DNA of 64,000 nt. Origin: Streptomyces gelaticus. GTDB lineage: Bacteria > Actinomycetota > Actinomycetes > Streptomycetales > Streptomycetaceae. The stretch lies in NCBI RefSeq assembly GCF_014649535.1, contig NZ_BMTF01000021.1, positions 62,001-126,000 of the forward strand, written 5' to 3'. Below, piece after piece: positions 26,149-34,455 of this stretch. Numbering within the stretch: the stretch's first letter is position 1; every line of letters begins with the position of its first letter. Made by a program: the position numbers and the translations under genes. A model generated the notes under the pieces. That model did not search any database, was not told the origin of the DNA, and saw only the letters and a program-made list of their open reading frames with translations.

Positions 26149-27147
26149 ATGCTCCAGGCCCTCTCCCGAATCGGCAGGCGCCGCGTCCTCCAGGCGTGCG
26201 CCGCCGTCGCCGTCGTGCTCGGGCTGCTGCTGTGGTGGCTGCTGCCGCTCGGGCAGCCGGCACCGACCGGAACGCTGACCTTCAGCACCGGTGTGCGCAG
26301 CGGGGTCTACCAGCGCTACGGGGAGCGCCTCAAGGGGGACCTGGCCACGGATCTGCCCGAGGTGTCGATACGGCTCCGGACCAGTGAGGGCTCGCAGCAG
26401 AACATCGCACGGGTGGCGACCGGGAAGGCCGACTTCACCATCGCCACGGCCGATGCGCTCGCCACCTATCTGCACAGCGGCAAGCCCGGCGCCGACCGGC
26501 TGCGGGGCTGTGTGCGGCTGTACGACGACTACATCCAGCTGGTGGTGCCCCGCGACTCGGGGGTGCGGAAGGTCGCGGATCTGCGTGGCAAGCGCGTCGG
26601 GGTGGGACAGCGAGGTTCGGGCGTGCGGCTGGTCGCCGACCGGCTGATGACGGCCGCGGGTCTCGATCCCAGCGACGACGTGAAACCGGTTCCCTCCGGT
26701 ATCGACACCATGCCGGAGCAGCTGGAGGACGGCCGGCTCGACGCCTTCTTCTGGTCGGGCGGGCTGCCCACCTCGGCCGTGCAGGAGTTGTCGGACCGGT
26801 TCGCGATCCGGCTGGTGCCGCTGGAGGCTTCGCTGGTCAAGGAGCTCCAGGCCGCGGGCGGGTCCGCCCGCTACTACCGTTCGGCGGTGATGCCCGCCGA
26901 CGCCTACCGCAACGCGCAGCAGGACCAGGCGGTACCGACGGTCGCGGTCGCCAATGTGCTGGTGACCACGGACCGTTCGGATCCGGCGTTGACGGAGGCG
27001 TTCACCCGGACCGTGATCGACAGCCGGGACCGGATCGGGCGGGAGGTGCACGCGGCCCAGCTGGTGGATCTGCGTACGGCGATCTACACCGATCCGCTGC
27101 CGCTGCACGAAGGGGCCAGCCGCTACTACCGCTCGGTCAAGCCCTGA
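26149..27147 (+). CDS. TAXI-family solute-binding protein
   Basis: The 332-residue protein has an N-terminal hydrophobic segment (about 13-34, LQACAAVAVVLGLLLWWLLP) acting as a signal or anchor. The TAXI binding fold follows: LTFSTGVRSGVYQRYGERL, GKADFTIATADA, DLRGKRVGVGQRGSG and DAFFWSGGLPT. Family members bind small ligands for TRAP transporters, and a Thermus homologue binds glutamate or glutamine. No TRAP membrane subunit is adjacent. It converges on gluK with only 24 bp between the genes. Confidence 0.88.
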   Translation: MLQALSRIGRRRVLQACAAVAVVLGLLLWWLLPLGQPAPTGTLTFSTGVRSGVYQRYGERLKGDLATDLPEVSIRLRTSEGSQQNIARVATGKADFTIATADALATYLHSGKPGADRLRGCVRLYDDYIQLVVPRDSGVRKVADLRGKRVGVGQRGSGVRLVADRLMTAAGLDPSDDVKPVPSGIDTMPEQLEDGRLDAFFWSGGLPTSAVQELSDRFAIRLVPLEASLVKELQAAGGSARYYRSAVMPADAYRNAQQDQAVPTVAVANVLVTTDRSDPALTEAFTRTVIDSRDRIGREVHAAQLVDLRTAIYTDPLPLHEGASRYYRSVKP

Positions 27148-27171
27148 CCCGTGCCTCCTTCACTGTTCCGC

Positions 27172-28566
27172 TCAGCCCCGCGGGCCGTTGCGCGGCACCG
27201 AGACCGTCACCCGCAGTCCGTGCGGCTCATGGGGCGCGTAGCTCAGGGAGCCGCCGCCGGCCGCCAGGAGCGCCTGCGAGATGGAGAGCCCGAGGCCGGA
27301 GCCCCGGATGTTCTGATGCTGGGTGCTGCGCCAGAAGCGGTCGCCGATGCGTTCCATCTCCGCCGCGGTGAGGCCCGGTCCGCGGTCGGCGACGACGACC
27401 GTGACGTCGTCGGGGCCGGAAGCGACCGTGACGACGACCTCCTCGTCGGCGGGGGTGAACTTCAGGGCGTTGTCGATGATCGCGTCCAGCGCGCTCGACA
27501 GTGCGACGGGGTCCGCCCAGGCGGTCACCGCGGACGAGCCGTCCATCCTCAGCCGTACCCCCTTCTCCTCGGCGAGCGGCCGCCAGGACGCGGCGCGCTC
27601 CGCGGTGAGCGCGCCGATGTCCGTGAGCTGGAGGTCGGCCGCCGCGTGTTCGGCCAGCGCCAGGTCGAGCAGGTCGTCGAGGACCTGCGCGAGGCGCTTG
27701 CCCTCCGTGCGCACGGAGGCGATCTCCTCATTGCCCTCGGGGAGTTCGAGCGCGAGGAGCTCGATCCGCAGCAGCAGCGCGGCGAGGGGGTTGCGCAGCT
27801 GGTGCGAGGCGTCGGCGACGAAGGCGCGCTGCTGCTCCAGCACGTTCTCGACGTTGTCGGCCATCTCGTTGAACGACCGGGCCAGGCGCCGCAGTTCCGG
27901 CGGCCCGCCGGAAGCCGCGACCCGGGACCGCATCCGCCCGCTGGCGATGTCGTGGGTGGCCGCGTCCAGGGTCCCGACGGGCAGCAGCACCCAGCCGGTG
28001 AGGCGGATCGCGGCGCCGACCGCGACCAGCATCGCGACGACTTCGCCGGCCGCGATCAGCAACCAGCCACGCAGCGTGCGCGCGCGCATCTCCTCGGTGG
28101 GCGAGTCGAGGACCACGACGGCGACCACGTCGCCGTCCCGTACGACGGGTGAGGCGACGACGACCCTGCCGTCCTGCCACGGCCAGACCTGGGGCGGATC
28201 GTGGCTGCGCCGGCCGAGCAGGGCCTCCTTGAACGCCTCGCGCCCCTCCCCCTCGATCGGGAGCTGCCAGGCGGCGGGGGCCTTCGCCATGGCGCTGTCG
28301 TCGCGGTAGAAGACACCGGCGCGGATGCCGTAGACCGACGCGTAGGTGTCGAGCTCGCTGCGCAGGGTGCGCCGTCGCTCGTCGTAACCGGGCCCGCGCT
28401 CGGTGATGAACTGTGCGAGCGCGGCGAAGCGCGCCGTGTCGTCGATGCGGTCGATGACGACGCGCTGCTGCTGGGCCGCCGCCACGCTGACGGCCAGCGG
28501 GAAGCCGAGGGCGAGCAGCACGCCCGCCATGAGAATGATGAGCAGGGGAAGCAGCCGGGTGCGCAC
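27172..28566 (-). CDS. gluK: Sensor histidine kinase, GluK-type
   Basis: This is a 464-residue membrane histidine kinase. There are two transmembrane helices (about 5-30 and 165-190) flanking an extracellular sensor domain of about 130 residues, then a HAMP region, the phospho-acceptor H-box VADASHQLRNPLAAL and the ATPase boxes DNALKF, DRGPGL and GSGLGLS. It follows the response regulator gene after 15 bp. In S. coelicolor the GluR-GluK pair at this position, divergent from gluABCD, was described as sensing glutamate and controlling its uptake; the assignment here rests on that synteny. Confidence 0.85.
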   Translation of the reverse strand: MRTRLLPLLIILMAGVLLALGFPLAVSVAAAQQQRVVIDRIDDTARFAALAQFITERGPGYDERRRTLRSELDTYASVYGIRAGVFYRDDSAMAKAPAAWQLPIEGEGREAFKEALLGRRSHDPPQVWPWQDGRVVVASPVVRDGDVVAVVVLDSPTEEMRARTLRGWLLIAAGEVVAMLVAVGAAIRLTGWVLLPVGTLDAATHDIASGRMRSRVAASGGPPELRRLARSFNEMADNVENVLEQQRAFVADASHQLRNPLAALLLRIELLALELPEGNEEIASVRTEGKRLAQVLDDLLDLALAEHAAADLQLTDIGALTAERAASWRPLAEEKGVRLRMDGSSAVTAWADPVALSSALDAIIDNALKFTPADEEVVVTVASGPDDVTVVVADRGPGLTAAEMERIGDRFWRSTQHQNIRGSGLGLSISQALLAAGGGSLSYAPHEPHGLRVTVSVPRNGPRG

Positions 28567-28581
28567 CTGGGACGTACGCCT

Positions 28582-29274
28582 CTACGCGGGCGGGGCGACG
28601 AGCCGGTAGCCGACCCCGCGCACCGTCTCGATCAGTGCGGGCAGCCGCAGCTTGGAGCGCAGCGAGGCGACGTGCACTTCGAGTGTGCGCCCCGTGCCCT
28701 CCCAGCTCGTACGCCACACCTCGCTGATGATCTGCTCCCTGCGGAACACCACCCCGGGGCGCTGGGCGAGCAGCGCGAGCAGATCGAACTCCTTGCGGGT
28801 GAGCTGGACTTCCACCCCGTCGACGCTGACCCGGCGGGTCGGCAGCTCGATGTGGACATGTCCGAGACGCAGTGCGGCGAGGGGTGTGGGCACGGTGTCC
28901 TCGCCGGTCGCCTTGCGCCGGCTGACGGCGTGGATACGGGCGAGGAGTTCGCCGGTGTCGTACGGCTTGACCACGTAGTCGTCGGCGCCGAGGTTGAGGC
29001 CGTGGATGCGCGACCGGACGTCGGCACGCGCGGTCACCATGATCACCGGGGTGGAGGTGCGCTTGCGGATCTTCCCGCACACCTCGTAGCCGTCCTGGTC
29101 GGGCAGGCCGAGGTCGAGGAGCACGACACCGAACGGCTCCGTGTCCGCGGGCAGCAGCGCCTGCAGCGCCTCCTCGCCGCTGCGCGCGTGCACGACCCGG
29201 AAGCCGTGCCGGGCCAGGATGGCGGAGAGGGCGGCCGCGACGTGGTTGTCGTCCTCGACGAGCAGCAGTCTCAT
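28582..29274 (-). CDS. gluR: OmpR-family response regulator, GluR-type
   Basis: The 230-residue protein has a receiver domain with the acidic pair in LLLVEDD, phospho-acceptor Asp in VVLLDLGLPD and Lys in VVKPYD, then a winged-helix DNA-binding domain (about 130-228) ending VRGVGYRLV. MRLLLVEDD at 29274 is the start, with GAGAGGGAGG just upstream; the longer open frame has no support. It is transcribed divergently from gluA and co-transcribed with the kinase, so the 29275-29630 region is its likely target. Confidence 0.88.
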   Translation of the reverse strand: MRLLLVEDDNHVAAALSAILARHGFRVVHARSGEEALQALLPADTEPFGVVLLDLGLPDQDGYEVCGKIRKRTSTPVIMVTARADVRSRIHGLNLGADDYVVKPYDTGELLARIHAVSRRKATGEDTVPTPLAALRLGHVHIELPTRRVSVDGVEVQLTRKEFDLLALLAQRPGVVFRREQIISEVWRTSWEGTGRTLEVHVASLRSKLRLPALIETVRGVGYRLVAPPA

Positions 29275-29630
29275 GGCCTCCCTCTCCGGTTCTCCGTTGG
29301 TTTCGGTCGTACGGTGCCGGTACGCGGCAGCAGATGTTCGGTGCTCTCTCCCGTACGCTCCCCGCCATTTCCCCGTACCGAGGCGTTTCAGGTCATGGCG
29401 TACCAGGGCATCCACTCCGATGAGGGGCAGGTCAGTCAAGGCCCGCCCGCCGCATCCGGCCATCTGTTATCCACCCGGTACGCCGCAGGCGTCACACCCC
29501 TCGCCCCGTTCACACGGAGTGTCCGGTTGCCGCCGGATCGTTATCCTCAATTTCCGCTCAGATGTAATGACGCTGGTAGCACCGCGTCACTAGGGTCCTT
29601 CCCAACCGAGGAGGACGGAGCAAGAAGCCG
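29275..29630. other. Divergent gluR / gluABCD control region
   Basis: This 356-bp gene-free region should hold both divergent promoters and the GluR target. The one clear element is the promoter at 29568-29596. I could not single out a GluR direct repeat with confidence. Confidence 0.7.
29568..29596 (+). promoter_or_regulatory. Predicted sigma-HrdB-type promoter of gluABCD
   Basis: TGACGC (29568-29573) and TAGGGT (29591-29596) are separated by exactly 17 bp and lie about 35 bp before the gluA ATG. They approximate TTGACA and TAnnnT. Confidence 0.6.
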
Positions 29631-30416
29631 ATGAGCGGAGTTTCAGTGACCAAGGGCGCCGAGGACGCCGCGCCTGCGGCGAACGACCTTGTCGTACTGA
29701 GCAACGTCAACAAGCACTTCGGCGCGCTGCATGTGCTCCAGGACATCGACCTGACGATCGCCCGTGGCGAGGTCGTGGTCGTCATCGGACCCTCCGGGTC
29801 CGGGAAGTCCACGCTGTGCCGCACGATCAACCGCTTGGAGACGATCGACTCGGGTGCCATCTCGATCGACGGCAAGCCACTGCCCCAGGAGGGCAGGGAG
29901 CTGGCCAGGCTGCGCGCCGATGTCGGCATGGTCTTCCAGTCGTTCAATCTCTTCGCGCACAAGACGGTGCTCGAGAACGTGATGCTGGGCCAGATCAAGG
30001 TCCGCAGGACGGACAAGAAGACCGCGGAGGACAAGGCCCGTTCGCTGCTCGACCGGGTGGGTGTGGCGACGCAGGCCGACAAGTACCCCGCCCAGCTCTC
30101 CGGCGGTCAGCAGCAACGCGTGGCCATCGCACGGGCGTTGGCGATGGACCCGAAGGTGATCCTTTTCGACGAGCCGACATCGGCGCTCGACCCGGAGATG
30201 ATCAACGAGGTGCTGGAGGTCATGCAGCAGCTCGCCCGGGACGGCATGACGATGGTCGTCGTCACCCATGAGATGGGCTTCGCGCGCTCGGCCGCGAACC
30301 GGGTCGTCTTCATGGCCGACGGAAAGATCGTCGAAGAGGCCACGCCCGACCAGTTCTTCAGCAACCCGCGCAGCGACCGGGCCAAGGACTTCCTGTCGAA
30401 GATCCTTCACCACTGA
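29631..30416 (+). CDS. gluA: Glutamate ABC importer, ATP-binding subunit
   Basis: This is the 261-residue ATPase of a polar amino acid importer. Walker A GPSGSGKST, Q-loop VFQSFNLF, signature LSGGQQQR, Walker B ILFDEPTSALDPEM and the switch histidine in VVTHEM are intact. ATG 29631 is used; a GTG at 29646 with GGAG 5 nt upstream is an alternative. It heads gluABCD, whose products in Streptomyces and Corynebacterium import glutamate. Confidence 0.95.
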   Translation: MSGVSVTKGAEDAAPAANDLVVLSNVNKHFGALHVLQDIDLTIARGEVVVVIGPSGSGKSTLCRTINRLETIDSGAISIDGKPLPQEGRELARLRADVGMVFQSFNLFAHKTVLENVMLGQIKVRRTDKKTAEDKARSLLDRVGVATQADKYPAQLSGGQQQRVAIARALAMDPKVILFDEPTSALDPEMINEVLEVMQQLARDGMTMVVVTHEMGFARSAANRVVFMADGKIVEEATPDQFFSNPRSDRAKDFLSKILHH

Positions 30417-30448
30417 CGACAACGACCTACGGCATAAGGAAAGTTCCC

Positions 30449-31372
30449 ATGAAACTCCGCAAGTCAGCCGCCGTCGCGGCCATCGCCGTGCTCGCCCTGA
30501 CAGCGACCGCCTGTGGCGGCAAGGAGGGCTCGGCCGGTGACAAGCCGTCCGGGACCAAGCCCGGCGCCTCGGGCGCCCCCGAGCTGCCGAAGTACACCGT
30601 CGCAACAGGCGTCGACCTGGACTCGCCGACCTTCAAGGCGGCGAAGAAGCGCGGCAAGCTGATCATCGGCGCCAAGGCCGACCAGCCCTATCTCGGTTTC
30701 GAGGACCAGTCGACGAAGGAGCGCTCCGGATTCGATATCGAGATCGCCACGATGATCGCCGCCGATCTGGGCTTCTCGAAGGACCAGATCGAGTGGAAGA
30801 CCGTGGACTCGGGCATCCGTGAGACCGCGATCTCCAAGGGCCAGGTCGACTACTTCGTCGGCACGTACACCATCAACGACGAGCGCAAGAAGCAGGTCGG
30901 TTTCGCCGGCCCGTACTACAAGGCAGGTGCTGACCTGCTCGTACGCAAGGACGACACGTCCATCACCGGCAAGGACGCCGTGAAGGGCAAGAAGGTCTGC
31001 TCCATCGTCGGCTCCACGCCGCTCCAGGAGATCAAGAAGCCCGAGTACGGCGCGAATGTCGTCGAACTGGCCAAGTACTCCGACTGTGTACAGCAGTTGC
31101 TGACCAAGCAGGTCGACGCGGTCACCACCGACGACTCGATCCTGAAGGGTTACGCGGCGCAGAACAACGGCAAGCTCCGCGTCGTCGGCAAGCCGTTCAC
31201 GGAGGAGCCCTACGGCGTGGGCCTCAACAAGGACGACAAGGTGCTGCGCGACGCCATCGACGACTCGCTGGAGAAGCACGTCCAGGACGGCACGTACCAG
31301 AAGATCTACGAGGCGACCCTGGGTCTGTCCGGCTCGAAGTACACCGCTCCGCCGGCTGTCGAACGTTACTGA
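30449..31372 (+). CDS. gluB: Glutamate ABC importer, substrate-binding lipoprotein
   Basis: The 307-residue lipoprotein has lipobox LTATAC (Cys22), then a flexible Gly/Pro-rich linker and a periplasmic-binding-protein type 2 fold (GKLIIGAKADQPYLGFED, TFKAAKKRG, SKGQVDYFVGTYTIND, GKKVCSIVGSTPLQE). It captures the amino acid outside the membrane and delivers it to GluCD. It begins 32 bp after gluA with AAGGAAAG as ribosome site and is followed by a stem-loop. Confidence 0.95.
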   Translation: MKLRKSAAVAAIAVLALTATACGGKEGSAGDKPSGTKPGASGAPELPKYTVATGVDLDSPTFKAAKKRGKLIIGAKADQPYLGFEDQSTKERSGFDIEIATMIAADLGFSKDQIEWKTVDSGIRETAISKGQVDYFVGTYTINDERKKQVGFAGPYYKAGADLLVRKDDTSITGKDAVKGKKVCSIVGSTPLQEIKKPEYGANVVELAKYSDCVQQLLTKQVDAVTTDDSILKGYAAQNNGKLRVVGKPFTEEPYGVGLNKDDKVLRDAIDDSLEKHVQDGTYQKIYEATLGLSGSKYTAPPAVERY

Positions 31373-31394
31373 CGCCGCCAGTTGACCGAAGTGT

Positions 31395-31430
31395 CCCGTA
31401 CGCGTCTCCGCCTCCCCGTGCGCGTACGGG
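31395..31430 (+). terminator. Intercistronic stem-loop between gluB and gluC
   Basis: Perfect 10-bp arms CCCGTACGCG and CGCGTACGGG flank a 16-nt loop in the 110-bp gap. There is no T tract. A likely role is partial termination or mRNA protection that raises binding-protein expression over the permeases. Confidence 0.6.
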
Positions 31431-31482
31431 GCACCCCCCTCTCCCCTGCCCCGATGCCGCTGCCTGCCGACGCGGAGACCTC

Positions 31483-32130
31483 ATGAATGTACTGCTCGAC
31501 AATTTTCCAGAGTTTCGCGACGGCTTCATAGGAACCGTGTCGATCACCGCTGTCAGCTCGGTCATCGCACTGGTCCTCGGCGTCCTTGTCGCCGGACTCA
31601 GGGTCTCGCCGGTGCCGCCGCTGCGGATCTTCGGCACCGCGTGGGTGACGCTGCTGCGCAACACCCCTCTGACTCTCCTCTTCCTGGTCTCCTTCTTCGT
31701 CGTACCGGAGATCTTCTTCCCTGGCATGAGCCCGTTCCTGCTCGGCTCGCTGGCACTCGGCTTCTACACCTCGTCGTTCGTGTGCGAAGCAGTCCGCTCA
31801 GGCATCAACACCGTTCCGCTGGGGCAGGCCGAGGCTGCCCGCTCCATTGGTATGACGTTCTCCCAGACGCTGAGGATCGTGGTGCTGCCGCAGGCCACAC
31901 GAACCGTCATTCCCCCGCTGAGCAGCATTTTCATCGCACTCACCAAGAACTCGGCGATCGCCGGCGCATTCAGTGTCACGGAGCTGTTCGGCTGGCAGAA
32001 GCTCATGAGTGACCGCGGTTACGCCATCGCTCCTGTCTTCATCTGGGTGGCCCTCGGCTATCTGGTCGTCACCTTTGCCATCAGCGGTCTGTTCTGGCTG
32101 GTCGAACGTCGTATGGAGGTCGCCCGATGA
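31483..32130 (+). CDS. gluC: Glutamate ABC importer, permease subunit 1
   Basis: The 215-residue inner-membrane permease of the HisM/GlnP type has about five helices. The EAA loop is recognisable at about 115-140 (GQAEAARSIGMTFSQTLRIV, then LPQATRT), which docks GluA. The stop overlaps the gluD start (ATGA), so the two permeases are translationally coupled and probably form a heterodimer. Confidence 0.95.
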   Translation: MNVLLDNFPEFRDGFIGTVSITAVSSVIALVLGVLVAGLRVSPVPPLRIFGTAWVTLLRNTPLTLLFLVSFFVVPEIFFPGMSPFLLGSLALGFYTSSFVCEAVRSGINTVPLGQAEAARSIGMTFSQTLRIVVLPQATRTVIPPLSSIFIALTKNSAIAGAFSVTELFGWQKLMSDRGYAIAPVFIWVALGYLVVTFAISGLFWLVERRMEVAR

Positions 32131-33005
32131 GTGCCAGCGTTCTCTACGACACACCGGGCCCGAAGGCCACCGTACGCAATCGGCTCTACGCCGTCGTCGG
32201 GTCCCTGGCCATCCTGGCTCTGCTCGTCCTCAGCTTCGTGAGGCTGTCCGACAAGGGGCATCTGGCCCCCGAGATGTGGGACATCTTCAACTACGCCGGC
32301 ATCCGGCAGAACATCGCCGACGCCGTAATCGCCACTCTGAAGGCCTTCGGCCTGGCCGCGATCGGCTCGCTGATCCTCGGTGTGATCCTTGCGATGGGCC
32401 GCCTCTCGGACCACAAGCCGGTCCGCTGGCTGGCCACCGCGTTCATCGAGTTGTTCCGCTCGATCCCCCTGCTGATCACCATCTACGCGATCTGGGTCGG
32501 CTTCCTCACCGACTACTCGATGTGGGCGCTGGCACTCGGCCTGTCGGTCTACAACGGCTGCGTCCAGGCCGAGGTGTTGCGCGCGGGCATCAACTCCGTG
32601 CCCAAGGGACAGGGCGAAGCGGCATACGCCCTGGGTATGAGCAAGACCCAGGTGATGGTCAGCGTGCTGATCCCGCAGGCGGTACGAGCCATGCTGCCCA
32701 CGATCATCAGCCAGCTCGTGGTCACCCTCAAGGACACCTCTCTGGGCTTCATCATCCTGTACCCGGAGCTGCTTCAGACCGCCCGTCTGATCGCCTCCAA
32801 CACGCAGGTGAACGGGCAGTACCCGTACGTCTCGACCATCATCGTCATCGGCGCCATCTACGTCGGCATGTGCCTTCTGCTCTCGGCGCTCGCCACCTGG
32901 ATCGAGAAGCGCGGACGACGGACTAGCAAGGGCTCGGGCCCCGGGGATGCGCCGGAAACCATCGGTGCGCCGTCGCGCCTACGCGACAATGGAAGCGCCG
33001 TCTGA
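32127..33005 (+). CDS. gluD: Glutamate ABC importer, permease subunit 2
   Basis: The 292-residue permease has a longer N-terminus than GluC, with an extra helix at about 24-42. The EAA loop KGQGEAAYALGMSKTQVM and LIPQAVRAMLPT are present. The C-terminal 35 residues are polar and Gly/Arg-rich. It overlaps gluC by 4 bp and is the last gene of the operon, followed by a hairpin at 33031-33055. Confidence 0.95.
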   Translation: MSASVLYDTPGPKATVRNRLYAVVGSLAILALLVLSFVRLSDKGHLAPEMWDIFNYAGIRQNIADAVIATLKAFGLAAIGSLILGVILAMGRLSDHKPVRWLATAFIELFRSIPLLITIYAIWVGFLTDYSMWALALGLSVYNGCVQAEVLRAGINSVPKGQGEAAYALGMSKTQVMVSVLIPQAVRAMLPTIISQLVVTLKDTSLGFIILYPELLQTARLIASNTQVNGQYPYVSTIIVIGAIYVGMCLLLSALATWIEKRGRRTSKGSGPGDAPETIGAPSRLRDNGSAV

Positions 33006-33030
33006 CAGCTCGTCGACAGAAATTCCCGAG

Positions 33031-33055
33031 GGGCGGGGTGCAACTTTCCCCGCCC
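33031..33055 (+). terminator. Terminator of gluABCD
   Basis: Arms GGGCGGGG and CCCCGCCC pair perfectly around a 9-nt loop, 25 bp after the gluD stop. Beyond it the accessory region begins. Confidence 0.75.
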
Positions 33056-33156
33056 TTCGCCGCGTTCCGGTGCAAATCGGCCCAGCTCCGCCAGCTTCTC
33101 ATTTTGCTAACGGTTAGCAGAGAATCAACATGGTGATTTGATCTCCGCTGACCGGC

Positions 33157-33229
33157 ATGATCGACCTGGCCGACCACCCGGACGGCACCCGGGCCATCGT
33201 CCGGCGCGAGCGGGTGCACCCCGGTTCCC
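33157..33229 (+). pseudogene. Short transposase fragment (IS1380-like) fused to the next relic
   Basis: In frame from 33157 this stretch encodes LADHPDGTRAIVRRERVHPG, which resembles an internal IS1380-transposase motif; the neighbouring relic carries WPKGMRLVVRKERPPPG at the equivalent place. The fragment stops matching just before the next relic starts in another frame, so it seems to come from a second, deleted copy. Sequence 33056-33156 to its left has no recognisable gene. Confidence 0.4.
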
Positions 33230-34210
33230 ATGACCAAGGACGCGGCCCCGGACGCAACAGGTCAGGTGATCGTGGACCTGGACGGGGTGCCGATGCTGGC
33301 CCATTCCAAGCAGCAGGATGCCACCGCGACCTGGAAGAAGACCTTCAGTCACCATCCGCTGATGACCTTCGTCGACCACGGAAGCGACGGTAGCGGAGAG
33401 CCGGTGGCCGGCCTGCTCAGGCTGGGCAACGCAGGCAGCAAGACCGCCGCCGATCACATCATCACGGCCCGACTCGCTCTTGCCCAGCTGCCGAAGAAGT
33501 ACCAACGCGGACGCCGAACACTGTTGCGTACCGACTCCGGCGACGACACCCATGAGTTCGTCACCTGGCTCGCCCAACAAGACAGGTGGCTGTCGTACTT
33601 GGTCGGCATGACAATCACCGAGCAGATCCACCAGGCCGTCCTCAAGGTCCCGCCCGCCGCCTGGACGGCGACCGTCGAACCGCAAGGCGAGATCCGCGGC
33701 GGCGCCTGGATCGCCGAACTCGACGGCGATGTCCTCAAGGGCTGGCCCAAGGGCATGCGGCTGGTCGTCCGCAAAGAACGCCCTCCCCCCGGAGCACAGT
33801 TGCGGTTCACCGATGCCGAGGAACTGCGGCTCACCGCGTTCGCCACCAACGCCCCGATCGCCGCCCTTGAACTGCGACACCGTCAACGCGCGCGGGCCGA
33901 GGACCGCATCCGAAACGCCCGCGCGACCGGCCTGCGCAACCTGCCCCTGCACAAGGCGGCGCAGAACCAGATCTGGCTGGAGATCATGCCGATCGCCCTG
34001 GACCTGCTGGCCTGGATGCCCATGCTCGCCCTGACCGGCGAAACCCGCAGGCGGGAACCCCGCTGCCTGAGGCTCCGCCTCTTCTTCGCCGCCGCCCAGC
34101 TCGTCACGACCGCCCGCCGCCGACACCTAAAATTCGCACACCACTGGCCCTGGACCGACGTCATCACAAGCGCGATCGAGCGACTCGACGCCCTCCCGAA
34201 CCCCGGCTGA
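33230..34210 (+). pseudogene. N-terminally truncated IS1380-family transposase
   Basis: The open frame encodes 326 residues of a DDE transposase of the IS1380 family, normally about 460 residues. The N-terminal DNA-binding third is missing; similarity starts at AAPDATGQVIVDLDG. The catalytic aspartates in VIVDLDG and LLRTDSGDD are visible, as is a Glu in the RARAEDRIR region. It ends normally with WPWTDVITSAIERL. The ATG at 33230 is only the first in-frame codon. The element's right end appears at 36414-36425, beyond the intron inserted in it. Confidence 0.85.
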
Positions 34211-34328
34211 CCAGCAGATTCACCTGCCCCTACGAGAAGAAGGCCCAACCCGGAGCAGTGGAACCCGGCGTCCACCCGAGACGACACCCCGGCCCTCGGC
34301 TTGCCCAGCCACAGTCACCGACAAAGAA

Positions 34329-34356
34329 ATGGGCCGCCGACAAGTCGACGGCCCAT
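34329..34356. terminator. Hairpin after the IS1380 transposase
   Basis: ATGGGCCGCCGAC and GTCGACGGCCCAT pair with one mismatch around AA. On the minus strand it is followed by TTTCTTT, so it could also stop transcripts leaving the intron. Confidence 0.7.
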
Positions 34357-34365
34357 CACGTAGGG

Positions 34366-34455
34366 TCGGGGGCTGGCGCGGTGGCGTAGTACGTACGCTC
34401 CGTTTCCAGCCCCCGCCGCATCGAACCGTGCGTGCGGTTCTCCCGCACACGGCTC
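34366..34455 (-). ncRNA. Group II intron domains V and VI
   Basis: Domain V is the 33-nt hairpin at 34423-34455, starting GAGCCGTGTGCGG, with a GAGAA tip and ending CGCACGGTTC; the catalytic AGC triad is in its 5' arm. Domain VI follows, with 10-bp arms CGGGGGCTGG (34406-34415) and CCAGCCCCCG (34367-34376) around an A-containing loop that should supply the branch point. The reverse transcriptase stop codon overlaps the start of domain V. Confidence 0.85.

Noticed and set aside
34329..34359. Hairpin next to the intron taken as a sign of a class C intron target
   Set aside because: Class C introns insert downstream of a terminator in the same orientation; here the hairpin lies on the 3'-exon side.
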